A DNA stretch of 64,000 nucleotides from CAWGYT01 sp963826795 (GTDB lineage Bacteria > Planctomycetota > Planctomycetia > Pirellulales > Pirellulaceae). The notes below the pieces were generated by a model. It was not told the DNA's origin and did no database searches. It was given only the letters and a program-made list of their open reading frames with translations. The position numbers and the translations under genes were made by a program. This document shows positions 9,052 to 17,891 of this stretch, one piece after another. The stretch is taken from assembly GCA_963826795.1 (NCBI GenBank), contig CAWGYT010000020.1, positions 1-64,000 on the forward strand, written 5' to 3'. Numbering within the stretch: position 1 is the first letter of the stretch; the number at the start of each line of letters is the position of its first letter.

Positions 9052-9195
9052 AAACTGAGCCGCACGACCGCACGACCGGTCGTGGACGGTTTCCGTGGGT
9101 TGCTCATTGCTGTATGCCCGACAACGATTCGGAATGCGCCTCACCTTGGTACCGTGCGTGGGTGAATCCTGCCGAGAGAGTACGCGAGAGTTTCC

Positions 9196-10116
9196 GTGGA
9201 CAACAAGAGTGTGGGTGTGATCGGTTTGGGCTTGATGGGTACTGCACTCGCGGAACGACTTCTCGCCTCCGGCTATTCGGTTTGGGTTTACAACCGCACG
9301 CGGGAGAAGGCGCAGCCGCTGTTGGCCCGCGGCGCGCGTTGGGCGGACAACCCATTGGCGGTGTGTCATCGTGTCCTGCTAAGTCTGTATACGACCGAAG
9401 TTGTCGCGGAAGTCCTCGAGCGTCTGTCCGATCACTTGCGACCGGGTCAGGTGCTGATCGACACGACGACCGGCGAACCCGAGCAAACAGCCCGGCTGGG
9501 CGCGCGCCTGGCCGCACAGGGTGTGATGTATCTGGACGCGCCAATTTCCGGCTCCAGCGAACAGACTCGCCGTGGTGACATCACGGCGATCGTCAGTGGG
9601 CCTCGTGAGGCATTTGACGCCTGTCGCGACCTATTCGACTGCTGCACCGCCAAGACAATTTATGCTGGCCCGTGCGGCAGTGGTTCGAAGATGAAGCTGG
9701 TGAGTAACCTGGTGTTGGGGTTGAATCGCGCGGCACTGGCGGAGGGGTTAGTATTCGCCCAAGCGATCGGTCTCGACATGGATGCGGCCCTGCAGGTGCT
9801 GCTCAACAGTATGGCCTATTCACGGATCATGGACACGAAGGGCCACAAGATGATCAACCGCGATTTCCGTACGCAGGCACGACTATCGCAGCACCTGAAG
9901 GACCTTTGGCTGATCCTCAATGCGGCCGAAAAGGCGGGGCGATTGTTGCCCCTGACGGAAGTTCACCGCCGGCTGCTGGAGGTGGCCGAGGAGGCTGGCT
10001 TCGGGGAGGCCGACAATAGCGCGGTGATTCTCGCCTACAATCAACAATCCAGCGAGACGCTTCGCCCTGTCGCGTCTCCATCAGCATCTCGCGTCAGGAG
10101 AAGTAGTGCGCCATGA
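9196..10116 (+). CDS. NAD(P)-dependent beta-hydroxyacid dehydrogenase (3-hydroxyisobutyrate dehydrogenase family)
   Basis: GTG start at 9196. The N-terminal Rossmann motif is GVIGLGLMGTALAERLLASG (GxGxxG), followed by YNRT with the conserved Arg of NADP-type members. The family signature DAPISGSSEQTRRGD and the Lys-containing segment GSGSKMKLVSNLVLGL (catalytic Lys in KLVSN) are present; the C-terminal helical domain is complete (306 aa, normal length). Reaction: reversible oxidation of a beta-hydroxy acid such as tartronate semialdehyde/glycerate or a sugar acid; the exact substrate cannot be told. First gene of the cluster; its stop overlaps the next start by 4 bp (ATGA). Confidence 0.88.
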   Translation: MDNKSVGVIGLGLMGTALAERLLASGYSVWVYNRTREKAQPLLARGARWADNPLAVCHRVLLSLYTTEVVAEVLERLSDHLRPGQVLIDTTTGEPEQTARLGARLAAQGVMYLDAPISGSSEQTRRGDITAIVSGPREAFDACRDLFDCCTAKTIYAGPCGSGSKMKLVSNLVLGLNRAALAEGLVFAQAIGLDMDAALQVLLNSMAYSRIMDTKGHKMINRDFRTQARLSQHLKDLWLILNAAEKAGRLLPLTEVHRRLLEVAEEAGFGEADNSAVILAYNQQSSETLRPVASPSASRVRRSSAP

Positions 10117-11423
10117 ATGACCTAAGTCGTCGATCGTTTCTTGCGGGTACCACGGCGGCCTCGGTGGGCGCGACCGCCTGGGCGTGGAGTGGCAAGGCTC
10201 GGGCCACCGACGCCAACCAGCGGCTGCGCGTCGGCCTGATTGGCTGCGGCGGCCGCGGGATGAGCCTGGCGGGTTCCTTCGCCGAAATCGCCGATATCGT
10301 GTACGTCTGCGACCCGGACGACTCGCGGCGCGGGCTGGCGCAGGGGAAGACCGGTGCGGTACAAGCTGTCAGCGACTTGCGCCGCGTACTGGACGACAAG
10401 TCCGTCGACGCGGTGGTTGTGGCGACGCCGGACCATTGGCACGCCCCGGCCGCCATCCTGGCCTGTGAGGCTGGCAAGCACGTGTACGTGGAAAAGCCAC
10501 AGAGCCACAACTTGCGCGAGAGTCGGCTGCTGCTCGATGCGGCCCGTGAGCACGAGGTGGTCGTGCAACACGGCACTCAGAGTCGTACGAACCCGCTGGT
10601 GGCGAACGTCGTGCGGATGCTTCGAGAAGGCATCATCGGCGACGTCATGGTGGCCAAGGCGTGGAACATTCAACGTCGGGCTAATATCGGACACGAACAG
10701 CCAAGCGAACCGCCCGCCGGACTGGACTATGATACGTGGGTTGGCCCGGCCGAATTCCTGCCGTTTCAGAAGAACAGGTTTCACTATCAATGGCATTGGT
10801 GGTACAACTTCGGTACCGGTGACATCGGCAACGACGGAACTCACGAAATCGACATTGCCCGTTGGGGACTGGGCGTCTCGGGACTACCCGCAATCGTGAC
10901 AGCGATTGGCGGCAAGTACTTCTTCGACGACGACCAGCAGTTTCCCGACACGGCCACCTGCGCGTTTGAGTGGCCGGGTGACGGTCAAGTTGGCGGTCGC
11001 CGACAACTGATCTTCGAGATGCGACTTTGGTCCACCAATTATCCCTTCAACTGCGACAGCGGCGTGGAATTTTTCGGCACCAAGGGGCGGCTGTTCGTGA
11101 GCAAGCGGGGCAAGTTGGAAGTGTTCGACGAACGCGAGAAGCGGATCGAAGCTCCTCAGCCCAAGGAACCGCCTTTGTTGGCGCCCAGCCACCAGGCGGA
11201 CTTCCTGGAGGCCGTTCGAGCGGGACGTGCGCCGAATGCCGACGTGGCCGAAGGCCATGATTCAGTGGCCCTGGTTCACCTGGCGAACATTGCGGTGCGG
11301 CGCGGCCTGGCGCTGCAGGTAGACGCCACGACCGAACAGATCGTGGGAGACGAGCAGGCCAACCGACTGTTGGGCCGCGAGTATCGGCAGGGCGGACACT
11401 GGGCCGTTCCGCGCGGTGCTTGA
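10113..11423 (+). CDS. Tat-exported Gfo/Idh/MocA family oxidoreductase
   Basis: ATG 10113 overlaps the dehydrogenase stop. The first 30 residues are a twin-arginine signal (SRRSFLAGTTAASVGATAWA), so the enzyme is folded before export. The Rossmann motif follows (RVGLIGCGGRGMSLAGSF), with the family hallmark VEKPQSHN (EKP with catalytic Lys) and the substrate-side motif FGTGDIGNDGTHEIDIARW. 436 aa, normal for planctomycete exported members. These enzymes oxidise or epimerise sugars with tightly bound NAD(P). Part of the 9196-14549 catabolic cluster; substrate unknown. Confidence 0.9.
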   Translation: MNDLSRRSFLAGTTAASVGATAWAWSGKARATDANQRLRVGLIGCGGRGMSLAGSFAEIADIVYVCDPDDSRRGLAQGKTGAVQAVSDLRRVLDDKSVDAVVVATPDHWHAPAAILACEAGKHVYVEKPQSHNLRESRLLLDAAREHEVVVQHGTQSRTNPLVANVVRMLREGIIGDVMVAKAWNIQRRANIGHEQPSEPPAGLDYDTWVGPAEFLPFQKNRFHYQWHWWYNFGTGDIGNDGTHEIDIARWGLGVSGLPAIVTAIGGKYFFDDDQQFPDTATCAFEWPGDGQVGGRRQLIFEMRLWSTNYPFNCDSGVEFFGTKGRLFVSKRGKLEVFDEREKRIEAPQPKEPPLLAPSHQADFLEAVRAGRAPNADVAEGHDSVALVHLANIAVRRGLALQVDATTEQIVGDEQANRLLGREYRQGGHWAVPRGA

Positions 11424-11539
11424 GCCCCAGGACCGGACCTCGTACCGTGAGAGCGTTCAGCTTGCGAAGCGACAACATCTTGGCCTGGCGGATGCTCGCC
11501 TCATCTTGGAAATGCCGATTGACTTGAAGCCTTCTTTCC

Positions 11540-12838
11540 ATGCCATCCCGTCCCACAAACGATAAATCGGTTCCGCCGCTGAGCCGGGCGGCGCGTTGGG
11601 CCGTGCTGGCTGCGGCTTTCACGGGTCTGTTGTTCGACGGCATCGAACTGGGCCTGATGCCGATCGCTTCACTCTCCGTATCTCGTGCCCTGTTGGGTGG
11701 CGAGTTCACGCACACGTTAGCCGGCGACTGGTTCGCGCGGTTCACGGCCAGTCTCATGCTGGGCGCGGCGATCGGCGGGATCGTGCTGGGCAATCTGGGC
11801 GATCGGATCGGCCGGACCCGCGCGATGGGAATCAGCGTGCTCTTCTACTCCGTCTTTGCGGGGCTGGGGGCCTTCGTTCAGACGCAAGAGCAGATGCTCG
11901 TGCTGCGCTTCCTGGTGGGGCTGGGCGTCGGTGGCATGTGGCCGAACGGTGTGGTGCTCGTTTCCGAGTGCTGGCCGAACGCATCGCGCCCGATGGTGGC
12001 GGGCGTGATGGGGGCGGGCATCAATGCAGGCATTTTGGTCCTGTCGCAACTGGCCCGGAACTGGCCGATCACGCCGGGTTCCTGGCGTTGGATCTTCCAG
12101 TTGGCGGCAATTCCGGCCATGCTCGGCGTGCTGGTGATTTTCGCACTTCCCGAGTCTCCCAAGTGGCTTGCCCGGCGCAGCAGTCGGCACAGCCAGTTCC
12201 AGGATGCTTCCGCAAATGGCCGCAGCTCTATCCTGGTCGAGCTGTTTCGACCGCCTTTGTTACGAGTGACGCTGATCGGCATCGTGCTCGCCTCGATCCC
12301 GCTTGTGGGCGCCTGGGCCGCCAGTAAGTGGATGATTCCCTGGGCGGACAAGCTGGCCAGCGCCACGCAGCCCGGCTACAAGGCAACCGTCCAGGGATGG
12401 TGGGCGCTGGGAGCCACGCTCGGAAGTTTCCTCGGTGCCCACGTCGCTGCCTGGCTCGGGCGCCGGCGCTCGTATGGCCTGATCAGTTTCGGCAGCACGG
12501 CACTGACGATTGCCATGTTTCAACTCACAGCGCCGCTGAGACCAAGCTTCTTGCCAGTCGTATTTGCCCAGGGCTTCGTGGCCACGCTGTTCTTCGGCTG
12601 GTTGCCCCTGTACCTGCCGGAGTTGTTCCCGACACGAGTGCGTGCAACCGGCAGTGGACTGGCGATGAATACGGGGAGATTCGCCACTGCTCTGGGCGTG
12701 CTCGTTTCCGGAGTATTGTTCGCCGCGCTGGGCGGCAGCTATCCCGCGGTCGGCACGTTTGGCGCCGTGATTTACGCCTTGGGTGCGATCGCCATCGGGT
12801 TCGCACCGGATACAAGCCGCCAGGATCTGGAGGACTAA
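11540..12838 (+). CDS. MFS transporter
   Basis: 432 residues with about twelve hydrophobic segments. The MFS loop 2-3 signature is GNLGDRIGRTRAMG, and GTWW-like patterns are absent; FPTRVRATGSGLAMNTGR lies in the second half. ELGLMPIASLSVSRALLGGE near the N-terminus resembles the aromatic-acid/sugar-acid sub-groups. No clear ribosome site precedes ATG 11540. It follows the Gfo/Idh/MocA gene by 116 bp and most likely imports the substrate or an oxidation product of the cluster. Confidence 0.85.
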   Translation: MPSRPTNDKSVPPLSRAARWAVLAAAFTGLLFDGIELGLMPIASLSVSRALLGGEFTHTLAGDWFARFTASLMLGAAIGGIVLGNLGDRIGRTRAMGISVLFYSVFAGLGAFVQTQEQMLVLRFLVGLGVGGMWPNGVVLVSECWPNASRPMVAGVMGAGINAGILVLSQLARNWPITPGSWRWIFQLAAIPAMLGVLVIFALPESPKWLARRSSRHSQFQDASANGRSSILVELFRPPLLRVTLIGIVLASIPLVGAWAASKWMIPWADKLASATQPGYKATVQGWWALGATLGSFLGAHVAAWLGRRRSYGLISFGSTALTIAMFQLTAPLRPSFLPVVFAQGFVATLFFGWLPLYLPELFPTRVRATGSGLAMNTGRFATALGVLVSGVLFAALGGSYPAVGTFGAVIYALGAIAIGFAPDTSRQDLED

Positions 12839-12895
12839 ATACGTGTTCCACCACCTTTCATCCGACCAAAGCCCCGCGGGAGACACCGGATCGCC

Positions 12896-13858
12896 ATGAA
12901 CCGCCGTCTTGCTGTCCTGATCACAACACTATTGATTTTTGCCACCGTGGGCGAAGCAGCCGAAACGGAGTCTGCCGCGAGCGGACTGTGCTTCAAGGAA
13001 CGCGACGGGGCGATTGAAATTTTTCGCGGTGGGCAACGAGTGGGCGAATACGTCTATCGCAATGACAAGATCCCGCGGCCCTACTTCGCCCATCTGTGTG
13101 CGCCGGACGGAACTCAGGTCACGCGCAACCAACCGCCCCAGGCGGGAAAGGACGACATGGACCACGAGACGCTGCATCCTGGCGTGTGGCTGGCATTCGC
13201 CGATGTCAGCGGTCAGGACTTCTGGCGTAACCAGGCGGCCATCCAGCACGTACGTTTCACCGAGCCGCCCGCCGTGCGCGAGGGACGACTCACATTCGCC
13301 ACCGAGAGTCGCATGCTCACCAGCGACGGCCAGGCCCTCTGCACGCTGCACTCGCGCTTCACCATGACGGTGCGGCCCGCTGGCTATTTGCTCATCTGGG
13401 ACGCCACCTTCGCAGCGACCGAACAGGACATCGTCTTTGGCGATCAGGAGGAAATGGGCCTCGGCGTCCGCGTCGCCTCGCCCATCACGGAAAAGAGCGG
13501 TGGCCTGATTACCAGCAGTGATGGTGCGAAGACTGCCGAGGGCACTTGGGGAAGGGCTCACGACTGGTGCGACTACTCCGGGATCGTCGGCGACCGGCAA
13601 GTCGGCATCGCCCTCATGCCCGATCCGGCGAACTTTCGTGCAAGTTGGTTTCACAACCGCAACTACGGTCTGATGACGGCGAACGCTTTTGGCCGGAAAG
13701 CAATGAAGCAAGGCGACGAAAGCCGTGTTGAAATCAAACGCGGCCGGAAGCTGACTCTGCGATACGGCCTCCTGTTACATGCCGAGCCAAGTCAAGATAT
13801 CGACCTGGCAGCGGCCTACCGCGATTTTCTCGGGCAGTTGCCGGCGATGTCGCCGTAG
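12896..13858 (+). CDS. Secreted DUF6807 (PmoA-named) family protein
   Basis: Signal peptide MNRRLAVLITTLLIFATVGE. The mature part carries the DUF6807 features: EYVYRNDKIPRPYFAHLCAP, the motif MDHETLHPGVWLAFADVSG, DFWRNQAAIQH, GDQEEMGLGVRVASP, and WCDYSGIVGDRQVGIALMPD. 320 aa is the usual length. The family was once labelled methane oxygenase PmoA but is common in planctomycete sugar loci beside Gfo/Idh/MocA enzymes; its biochemical role is unproven. It sits between the transporter and the PfpI-like gene on the same strand and probably belongs to the same transcript. Confidence 0.85.
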   Translation: MNRRLAVLITTLLIFATVGEAAETESAASGLCFKERDGAIEIFRGGQRVGEYVYRNDKIPRPYFAHLCAPDGTQVTRNQPPQAGKDDMDHETLHPGVWLAFADVSGQDFWRNQAAIQHVRFTEPPAVREGRLTFATESRMLTSDGQALCTLHSRFTMTVRPAGYLLIWDATFAATEQDIVFGDQEEMGLGVRVASPITEKSGGLITSSDGAKTAEGTWGRAHDWCDYSGIVGDRQVGIALMPDPANFRASWFHNRNYGLMTANAFGRKAMKQGDESRVEIKRGRKLTLRYGLLLHAEPSQDIDLAAAYRDFLGQLPAMSP

Positions 13859-13886
13859 CCTGCCAGACAACCGAAGGACTGAACTC

Positions 13887-14549
13887 ATGCTGCATTCGAA
13901 CCAGGATCGGCCCTCCGATGACGCTCCATCCAGCCTGCAGCACAGCGAGCCGCATCATACCGACCGGCCGAGAGTGCTGCTGGTCCTGGGTGACGGGGCC
14001 GAGGTCATGGACACCTTGTATCCCTTCTTCCGTTTGGGCGAAAATTACCGTGTCGTGGTCGCAGCCCCGCAGCGCCGCAGGTACCACCTGGTGATCCACG
14101 AATTGACCGAGGGATGGGATATCACTCAGGAACGCGCAGGCTACCATCTGGACTCGGACATCGCCTTTCGCGACGTGAATCCTGCAGACTACGCCGCGCT
14201 GGTCCTGCCGGGAGGGCGAGCACCTGAATACTTGCGCTACGATCCGGATCTCCTCCGCATCACCCGCGGTTTCTTCACGACGAACAAACCGGTGGCTTCG
14301 GTCTGCCATGGGATCGAGATCCTGGCGACGGCCGACGTGCTCCGCGGCCGGAAAGTAACAACCATTCCCAAATGTCGCTTCGATGCGCAGATTTGCGGAG
14401 CGGAGTACCTGGAAGAGCCGGTGGTGCGCTGTGGCAATCTGATTTGCGCTCGCGGGAAGAAGGACATGTCCCCCTGGATGCAGCAGTTCGTTCCCATGAT
14501 TGAGGAACAGTTGAGACTGGACCGAAAGCATGGAACGCTGACGGGTTAG
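13887..14549 (+). CDS. DJ-1/PfpI family (class I glutamine amidotransferase-like) protein
   Basis: ATG 13887 follows GAAGGA; an upstream-open frame to 13779 overlaps the DUF6807 gene and is ignored. The fold is recognisable from VLLVLGDGAEVMDTLYPFF, YAALVLPGGRAPEYLRYDPD and the nucleophile elbow ASVCHGIEIL with Cys-His-Gly. 221 aa with an N-terminal extension of about 30 polar residues. Family members are proteases, deglycases or chaperones; the exact activity is unknown. Last gene of the catabolic cluster, 28 bp after DUF6807. Confidence 0.82.
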   Translation: MLHSNQDRPSDDAPSSLQHSEPHHTDRPRVLLVLGDGAEVMDTLYPFFRLGENYRVVVAAPQRRRYHLVIHELTEGWDITQERAGYHLDSDIAFRDVNPADYAALVLPGGRAPEYLRYDPDLLRITRGFFTTNKPVASVCHGIEILATADVLRGRKVTTIPKCRFDAQICGAEYLEEPVVRCGNLICARGKKDMSPWMQQFVPMIEEQLRLDRKHGTLTG

Positions 14550-14804
14550 TAGACTCGTCTCCGCCAATGTAATGGCAGCTGTCACGCACGCGGCCGTCCG
14601 ATGCACCGCGACCTTAGCGATCGCCCAAGGCGAGCAAATTGAAGTGCAGAACTTCCGGACTCGCGGCGACTGGCAAAAGAAGACCCGCACCATTCACCAA
14701 GTGCGGGAAAACGCGAGTCTTGCTGAAGTTGTAGGCGTTCTGGAAATCGCTTAAGTAGCGGAGGAGGGACTCGAAGTATGCCTCGAGTTCCGGGGGAAAA
14801 CGCA
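14550..14804. other. Non-coding gap after the catabolic cluster
   Basis: No gene I can support. A CCCGCAC...GTGCGGG hairpin at about 14684-14708 is followed by AAAA and might terminate transcription in either direction. A minus-strand open frame across 14614-14895 has some coding-like character but no family I recognise, and it runs into the repeat at 14805. Confidence 0.4.
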
Positions 14805-14910
14805 ACTTGAACCCCACGGTAGCGAAATCCAGCGACCGAGAGGCTTTGTTTTGGGGTGGGGGAGAGACTCGGCCGCTTATCCCCATGTTTCGCAAGGGTT
14901 TGCGACGATC
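14805..14910. repeat. Dispersed ~107-bp repeat, family 2, copy A
   Basis: Begins ACTTGAACCCCACGGTAGCG and ends GGGTTTGCGACGATCT. It matches 16529-16636 along its length, about 1.7 kb away in the same orientation, with shared blocks GGGGGAGAGAC and GCTTATCCCCA. It lies 10 bp before the MITE copy B. Origin unknown; not coding. Confidence 0.65.
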
Positions 14911-14920
14911 TCGACGCTGG

Positions 14921-15212
14921 TGGGGGTGCTTCGGGGTCAGATCGGGTATCTGGTGTTTGGCAGGTCTCGCCTGCGGCGTTCGCCCTTCGAGCGTGATTTG
15001 GCTTGGTCGAACGTACGGTGTTCGGTCGGCGAATTAGGTTGCGGCAATTGAACAGCAAGTGTCCCGCTGGACTTGCTCGAGTCTCGCCGTTGATGACGTT
15101 GCGCGCCGACACGCTCGATCCAGCGAGGCCGTTGCTTTGTTTTCCACTGCCGGTAATCCCGCGTCGCACGCAAACTTGACACCAGAAAACGGACCTGACC
15201 CCGCTCCGCCCA
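14921..15212. mobile_element. 292-bp MITE-like element, copy B
   Basis: Second copy of the element at 5550-5839, same orientation, nearly identical apart from a 2-bp insertion. The ends carry the same CGGGGTCAG...TCTGGTGT inverted repeats. The left flank is the family-2 repeat, the right flank unrelated sequence (AGAGCATCTGCG). Confidence 0.75.
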
Positions 15213-15560
15213 GAGCATCTGCGTAACGTCAGTCATAGGCTTAACTTTCAATCAACAAATGTCAGGCCTGTGATGATACGCTCGCCGCTGTTGCGATTCC
15301 TCCTCCCAGGCGGGTGGTATTCACAGCGCTGATGAGCGAGTCCACGATCCGGTCGCTATCGAACTGCTCAGCCGCCCGATCCGGCAAAATGAGGCGAACC
15401 ATCGCCGATGGCCTCCATGAAGACCGCCGGCAGCTAAGAGTCATCAACCGTTTCCGCGCACTGACGTCCGCGCGGCGGCCGGTCCCCGACGACGCCGGTC
15501 TCGCCAGTCCATACGAACAACACGCCGGTCCGCTCCCCCAGGCGGTGGCGATTGCCTACA
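15213..15560. other. Non-coding gap
   Basis: I see no convincing gene, hairpin terminator or operator in this stretch. Both strands carry short open frames with no recognisable protein similarity. Confidence 0.4.
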
Positions 15561-15833
15561 ATGGTTGACATGGGAAAACTGAACTACACAGTCGATACGT
15601 CCCAGGAAGCACTCGAAGTGCAGTTGGCCTGCCTGCGCCAAATGAGCCCTCGTGAACGAATGAGGCAAACGTTGGCGATGTCGCGACAGGTACGAAACAT
15701 GACGATGGATGCGATTCGGCGACGACATCCAAATTTGGAAGACGCAGAAGTCGGTTTGATGTTTATCGAACTGATTTACGGGAAGTCGCTTGCTGATGAC
15801 ATTCGACGTCGCCGCGCGGAGCGGGTCAGTTGA
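15561..15833 (+). CDS. Small hypothetical protein paired with a nucleotidyltransferase
   Basis: 90 residues from ATG 15561 (ATG 15570 is also possible; no strong ribosome site for either). Helical and charged: ALEVQLACLRQMSPRERMRQ, then TMDAIRRRHPNLEDAEVGLM and SLADDIRRRRAERVS. No family recognised. Its stop codon overlaps the TTG start of the next gene (TTGA), so the two are translationally coupled. The pair layout is that of a toxin-antitoxin or nucleotidyltransferase/partner module; that role is inference. Confidence 0.65.
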   Translation: MVDMGKLNYTVDTSQEALEVQLACLRQMSPRERMRQTLAMSRQVRNMTMDAIRRRHPNLEDAEVGLMFIELIYGKSLADDIRRRRAERVS

Positions 15834-16414
15834 CCGAATCCGACGATTTGATCGAGGCGCTGGCACCCGTGGTAGAGGCACTTCGGAAACTCCGAATCCG
15901 GCACTATGTGGGGGGCAGCATTGCCAGCTCGTTTCACGGCGCTGCGCGATCCACCATGGACGTGGATCTCGTCGCGGAATTGGGCGAGGAAGAAATTCCT
16001 GACTTCGTGCAGTGCTTTGGTGACGAGTTTTATCTCAGCGAATCCGCCATACGAGATGCTGTGAAGCGTCGATCCTGTTTCAATCTGATTCACCTCCCTT
16101 CCTCCTTCAAGGTCGACATTTTCATAAAGCGGGGACGACCTTTCGATGACGAGTCGATGCGTCGCGCAAGGCTTGAGCGGCTTGGTGACAAAAGAACGGT
16201 GGAAGTCCCGATCGCCACAGCTGAAGACACGATCATCAGCAAGTTGGAATGGTTTCGGTTGACGAACGAAACTTCAGAACGCCAATGGGATGACGTATCG
16301 AGGTTGCTAAAGCTGCTCGGCGATGCCGCCGATATCGCTTACCTTCAGCGTGCTGCCAAGTCGGTAGGTATCGAGGACTTGCTGGAGCGACTACTCCGCG
16401 AATCGGCGGAATAA
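15830..16414 (+). CDS. AbiEii-fold-like nucleotidyltransferase
   Basis: TTG 15830 overlaps the stop of the preceding small gene. The protein shows the nucleotidyltransferase core: YVGGSIASSFHGAARSTMDV gives the GGS and, with DVDLVAEL, the D-x-D metal-binding pair; VDIFIKRGRPFD supplies the third acidic strand. The C-terminal half (ATAEDTIISKLEWFRLT) is typical of the AbiEii/DUF6036-like group. 194 aa. Such proteins occur in abortive-infection (type IV) and other toxin-antitoxin systems; partner and target are unknown. It is flanked on both sides by dispersed repeats, consistent with a mobile cargo pair. Confidence 0.75.
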   Translation: MTESDDLIEALAPVVEALRKLRIRHYVGGSIASSFHGAARSTMDVDLVAELGEEEIPDFVQCFGDEFYLSESAIRDAVKRRSCFNLIHLPSSFKVDIFIKRGRPFDDESMRRARLERLGDKRTVEVPIATAEDTIISKLEWFRLTNETSERQWDDVSRLLKLLGDAADIAYLQRAAKSVGIEDLLERLLRESAE

Positions 16415-16528
16415 GTTCTTTCAAGGTCTGGGGTTTCCGCCTGTTTCGCAACCTCTCCATTCGGACAATGAGCCGCGCGTCATTACCGACCTGCTTTCAA
16501 CCGTTCGAACGGAGTTCGGCCCCCCGCC

Positions 16529-16636
16529 ACTTGAACCCCACGGTAGCGAACTTTCGCGACCGTGGGGTCTTGTTTTGCGCTGGGGGAGAGACGTTTCGGC
16601 TTATCCCCAGGATGCGCGAGGGTTTGCGACGCTCTG
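16529..16636. repeat. Dispersed repeat, family 2, copy B
   Basis: Matches 14805-14910 (ACTTGAACCCCACGGTAGCG through GGGTTTGCGACGCTC). It differs by scattered substitutions, so it is an older duplication than the MITE pair. Confidence 0.65.
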
Positions 16637-16708
16637 GCCGTTGTCGGCGTCACTCTCCCGACGTCCGCACGTCTCGACCTATTTCCACGCTCGACCCTTC
16701 TTGGCCTC

Positions 16709-16801
16709 GTTTCGGGCCCCAACTCTCGGCCGTCTCTCCGTCTCGCGCCGCCCGGGTTAAAAGGTGTTGCTTTCGCCCGGTCGGTCGCAACCAACCGGGT
16801 T
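16709..16801 (+). repeat. Dispersed ~93-bp repeat, family 3, copy A
   Basis: Shares long blocks with the reverse complement of 40470-40560: CTCTCGGCCGTCTCTCCGTC, GGGTTAA and CGGTCGCAACC. The copies are about 24 kb apart and in opposite orientation. Purpose unknown. Confidence 0.6.
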
Positions 16802-17063
16802 GCTTTCGGATAGCTCGTCATGCGACTCGCGCACGTTCGGGTGAAGGGCAGCGGCAATCAAAATCATGCCTGGCAACATCCTGCCAACGCCACCATCGTG
16901 ACTGAGTTTTTCGCTGCGCCAAACTACGTAAATTCATTTCACGTCTGGCAACAGGTCACTGGCGAGCGCGGATCATGCATCCAATGTGGCGCCGGGGGCA
17001 GATGCACCAACATTGGCAAAGCTCCAGTGTCGGAAGAGTGAGCCACCGACGCGAGTCCCAAAG

Positions 17064-17891
17064 CTACGCTCTAAGACCGTGGCTAAGCGTCGTGGACGGG
17101 AATTCGCCGAAGAACTGACGGTATTCCGCAGCAAACCGGCCAAAATGGAGGAAGCCCCAGCGTACCGCCGCTGACGCAACTGTGGTGATGCCTGCTGTCG
17201 GACGTTCGAGTTCAGCGCGCACTCGATTCAAGCGAAACGCCTTGAGGTACGCTTGAGGTGTGGTGCCGACGATACGCTGAAACGATCTCTCCAAAGTGCG
17301 TTCGTTGACCCCCGTTAACGAACAGAGATCAGAAACTTGAATCGGATGATCAAAACCCGATCGGACGAATTCCTCAACTTGACGTACGATTGCGGTGTAG
17401 GGCACGGCTTTCACTGGGCGGCCGTCTCTTTTCAATGAAACGGAATGCACTGCGTGCGCAATAAGATCCGTCAGCTTGGCGCGAACAGCTTCTTGGACGC
17501 GGGCATCTCGCAGCACGCCCGGAGTCGCTCCCGTTACAGACGATATCTCACGTGAGAATGCGTGGAGCCGGGCCCGAAGGTCGGGATCGAGGGGAATGGC
17601 TGCATGACCTTGGATCAAGCCCCCGAAATCACGCTGCGCCAGTGACTCGCATGCGTGAGCCAATTCCCCCACGTCAATCGTCGAGATCCACGAGTCGCAA
17701 CAACCCGCAATCGTGCCTTCAAACTCCGCGCCGGGCGCATACGCCATCACGATGTCGCTTCGCAGCACGTGTGAGTTGAAGTTCCCTTCAATTCCATCAG
17801 GAAACCAGACGAACGTCCAGCGGTCCCCGTGAAGCGGATGAAGTGTCGGATTCTGGATAGATAGCTGAGCCATGGGCATTATACTGCTCAT
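17064..17891 (-). CDS. AraC-family transcriptional regulator
   Basis: 275 residues. The C-terminal 100 residues are an AraC double helix-turn-helix: IQVSDLCSLTGVNERTLERS and the PQAYLKAFRLNRVRAEL segment, then VASAAVRWGFLHFGRFAAEY. The N-terminal domain (SDIVMAYAPGAEFEG region) is a cupin-like sensor of unknown ligand, of the type seen in EutR-like regulators. Divergent from the sulfatase at 17996 with 104 bp between them, so it probably controls that gene. Start at ATG 17891; ATG 17876 is an alternative. Confidence 0.82.
   Translation of the reverse strand: MSSIMPMAQLSIQNPTLHPLHGDRWTFVWFPDGIEGNFNSHVLRSDIVMAYAPGAEFEGTIAGCCDSWISTIDVGELAHACESLAQRDFGGLIQGHAAIPLDPDLRARLHAFSREISSVTGATPGVLRDARVQEAVRAKLTDLIAHAVHSVSLKRDGRPVKAVPYTAIVRQVEEFVRSGFDHPIQVSDLCSLTGVNERTLERSFQRIVGTTPQAYLKAFRLNRVRAELERPTAGITTVASAAVRWGFLHFGRFAAEYRQFFGEFPSTTLSHGLRA

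Larger units (their letters stand above)
16415..17063. other. Repeat-bearing intergenic region
   Basis: No gene supported. It contains the family-2 repeat copy B (16529-16636) and the family-3 repeat (16709-16801). The remainder up to the AraC gene end at 17064 shows nothing else I can identify. Confidence 0.5.

Noticed and set aside
14614..14895. 93-aa minus-strand ORF as an IS transposase fragment
   Set aside because: A short phrase (DFQNAYNFSKTR) looked integrase-like, but the surrounding motifs do not match and the ORF runs into a dispersed repeat.
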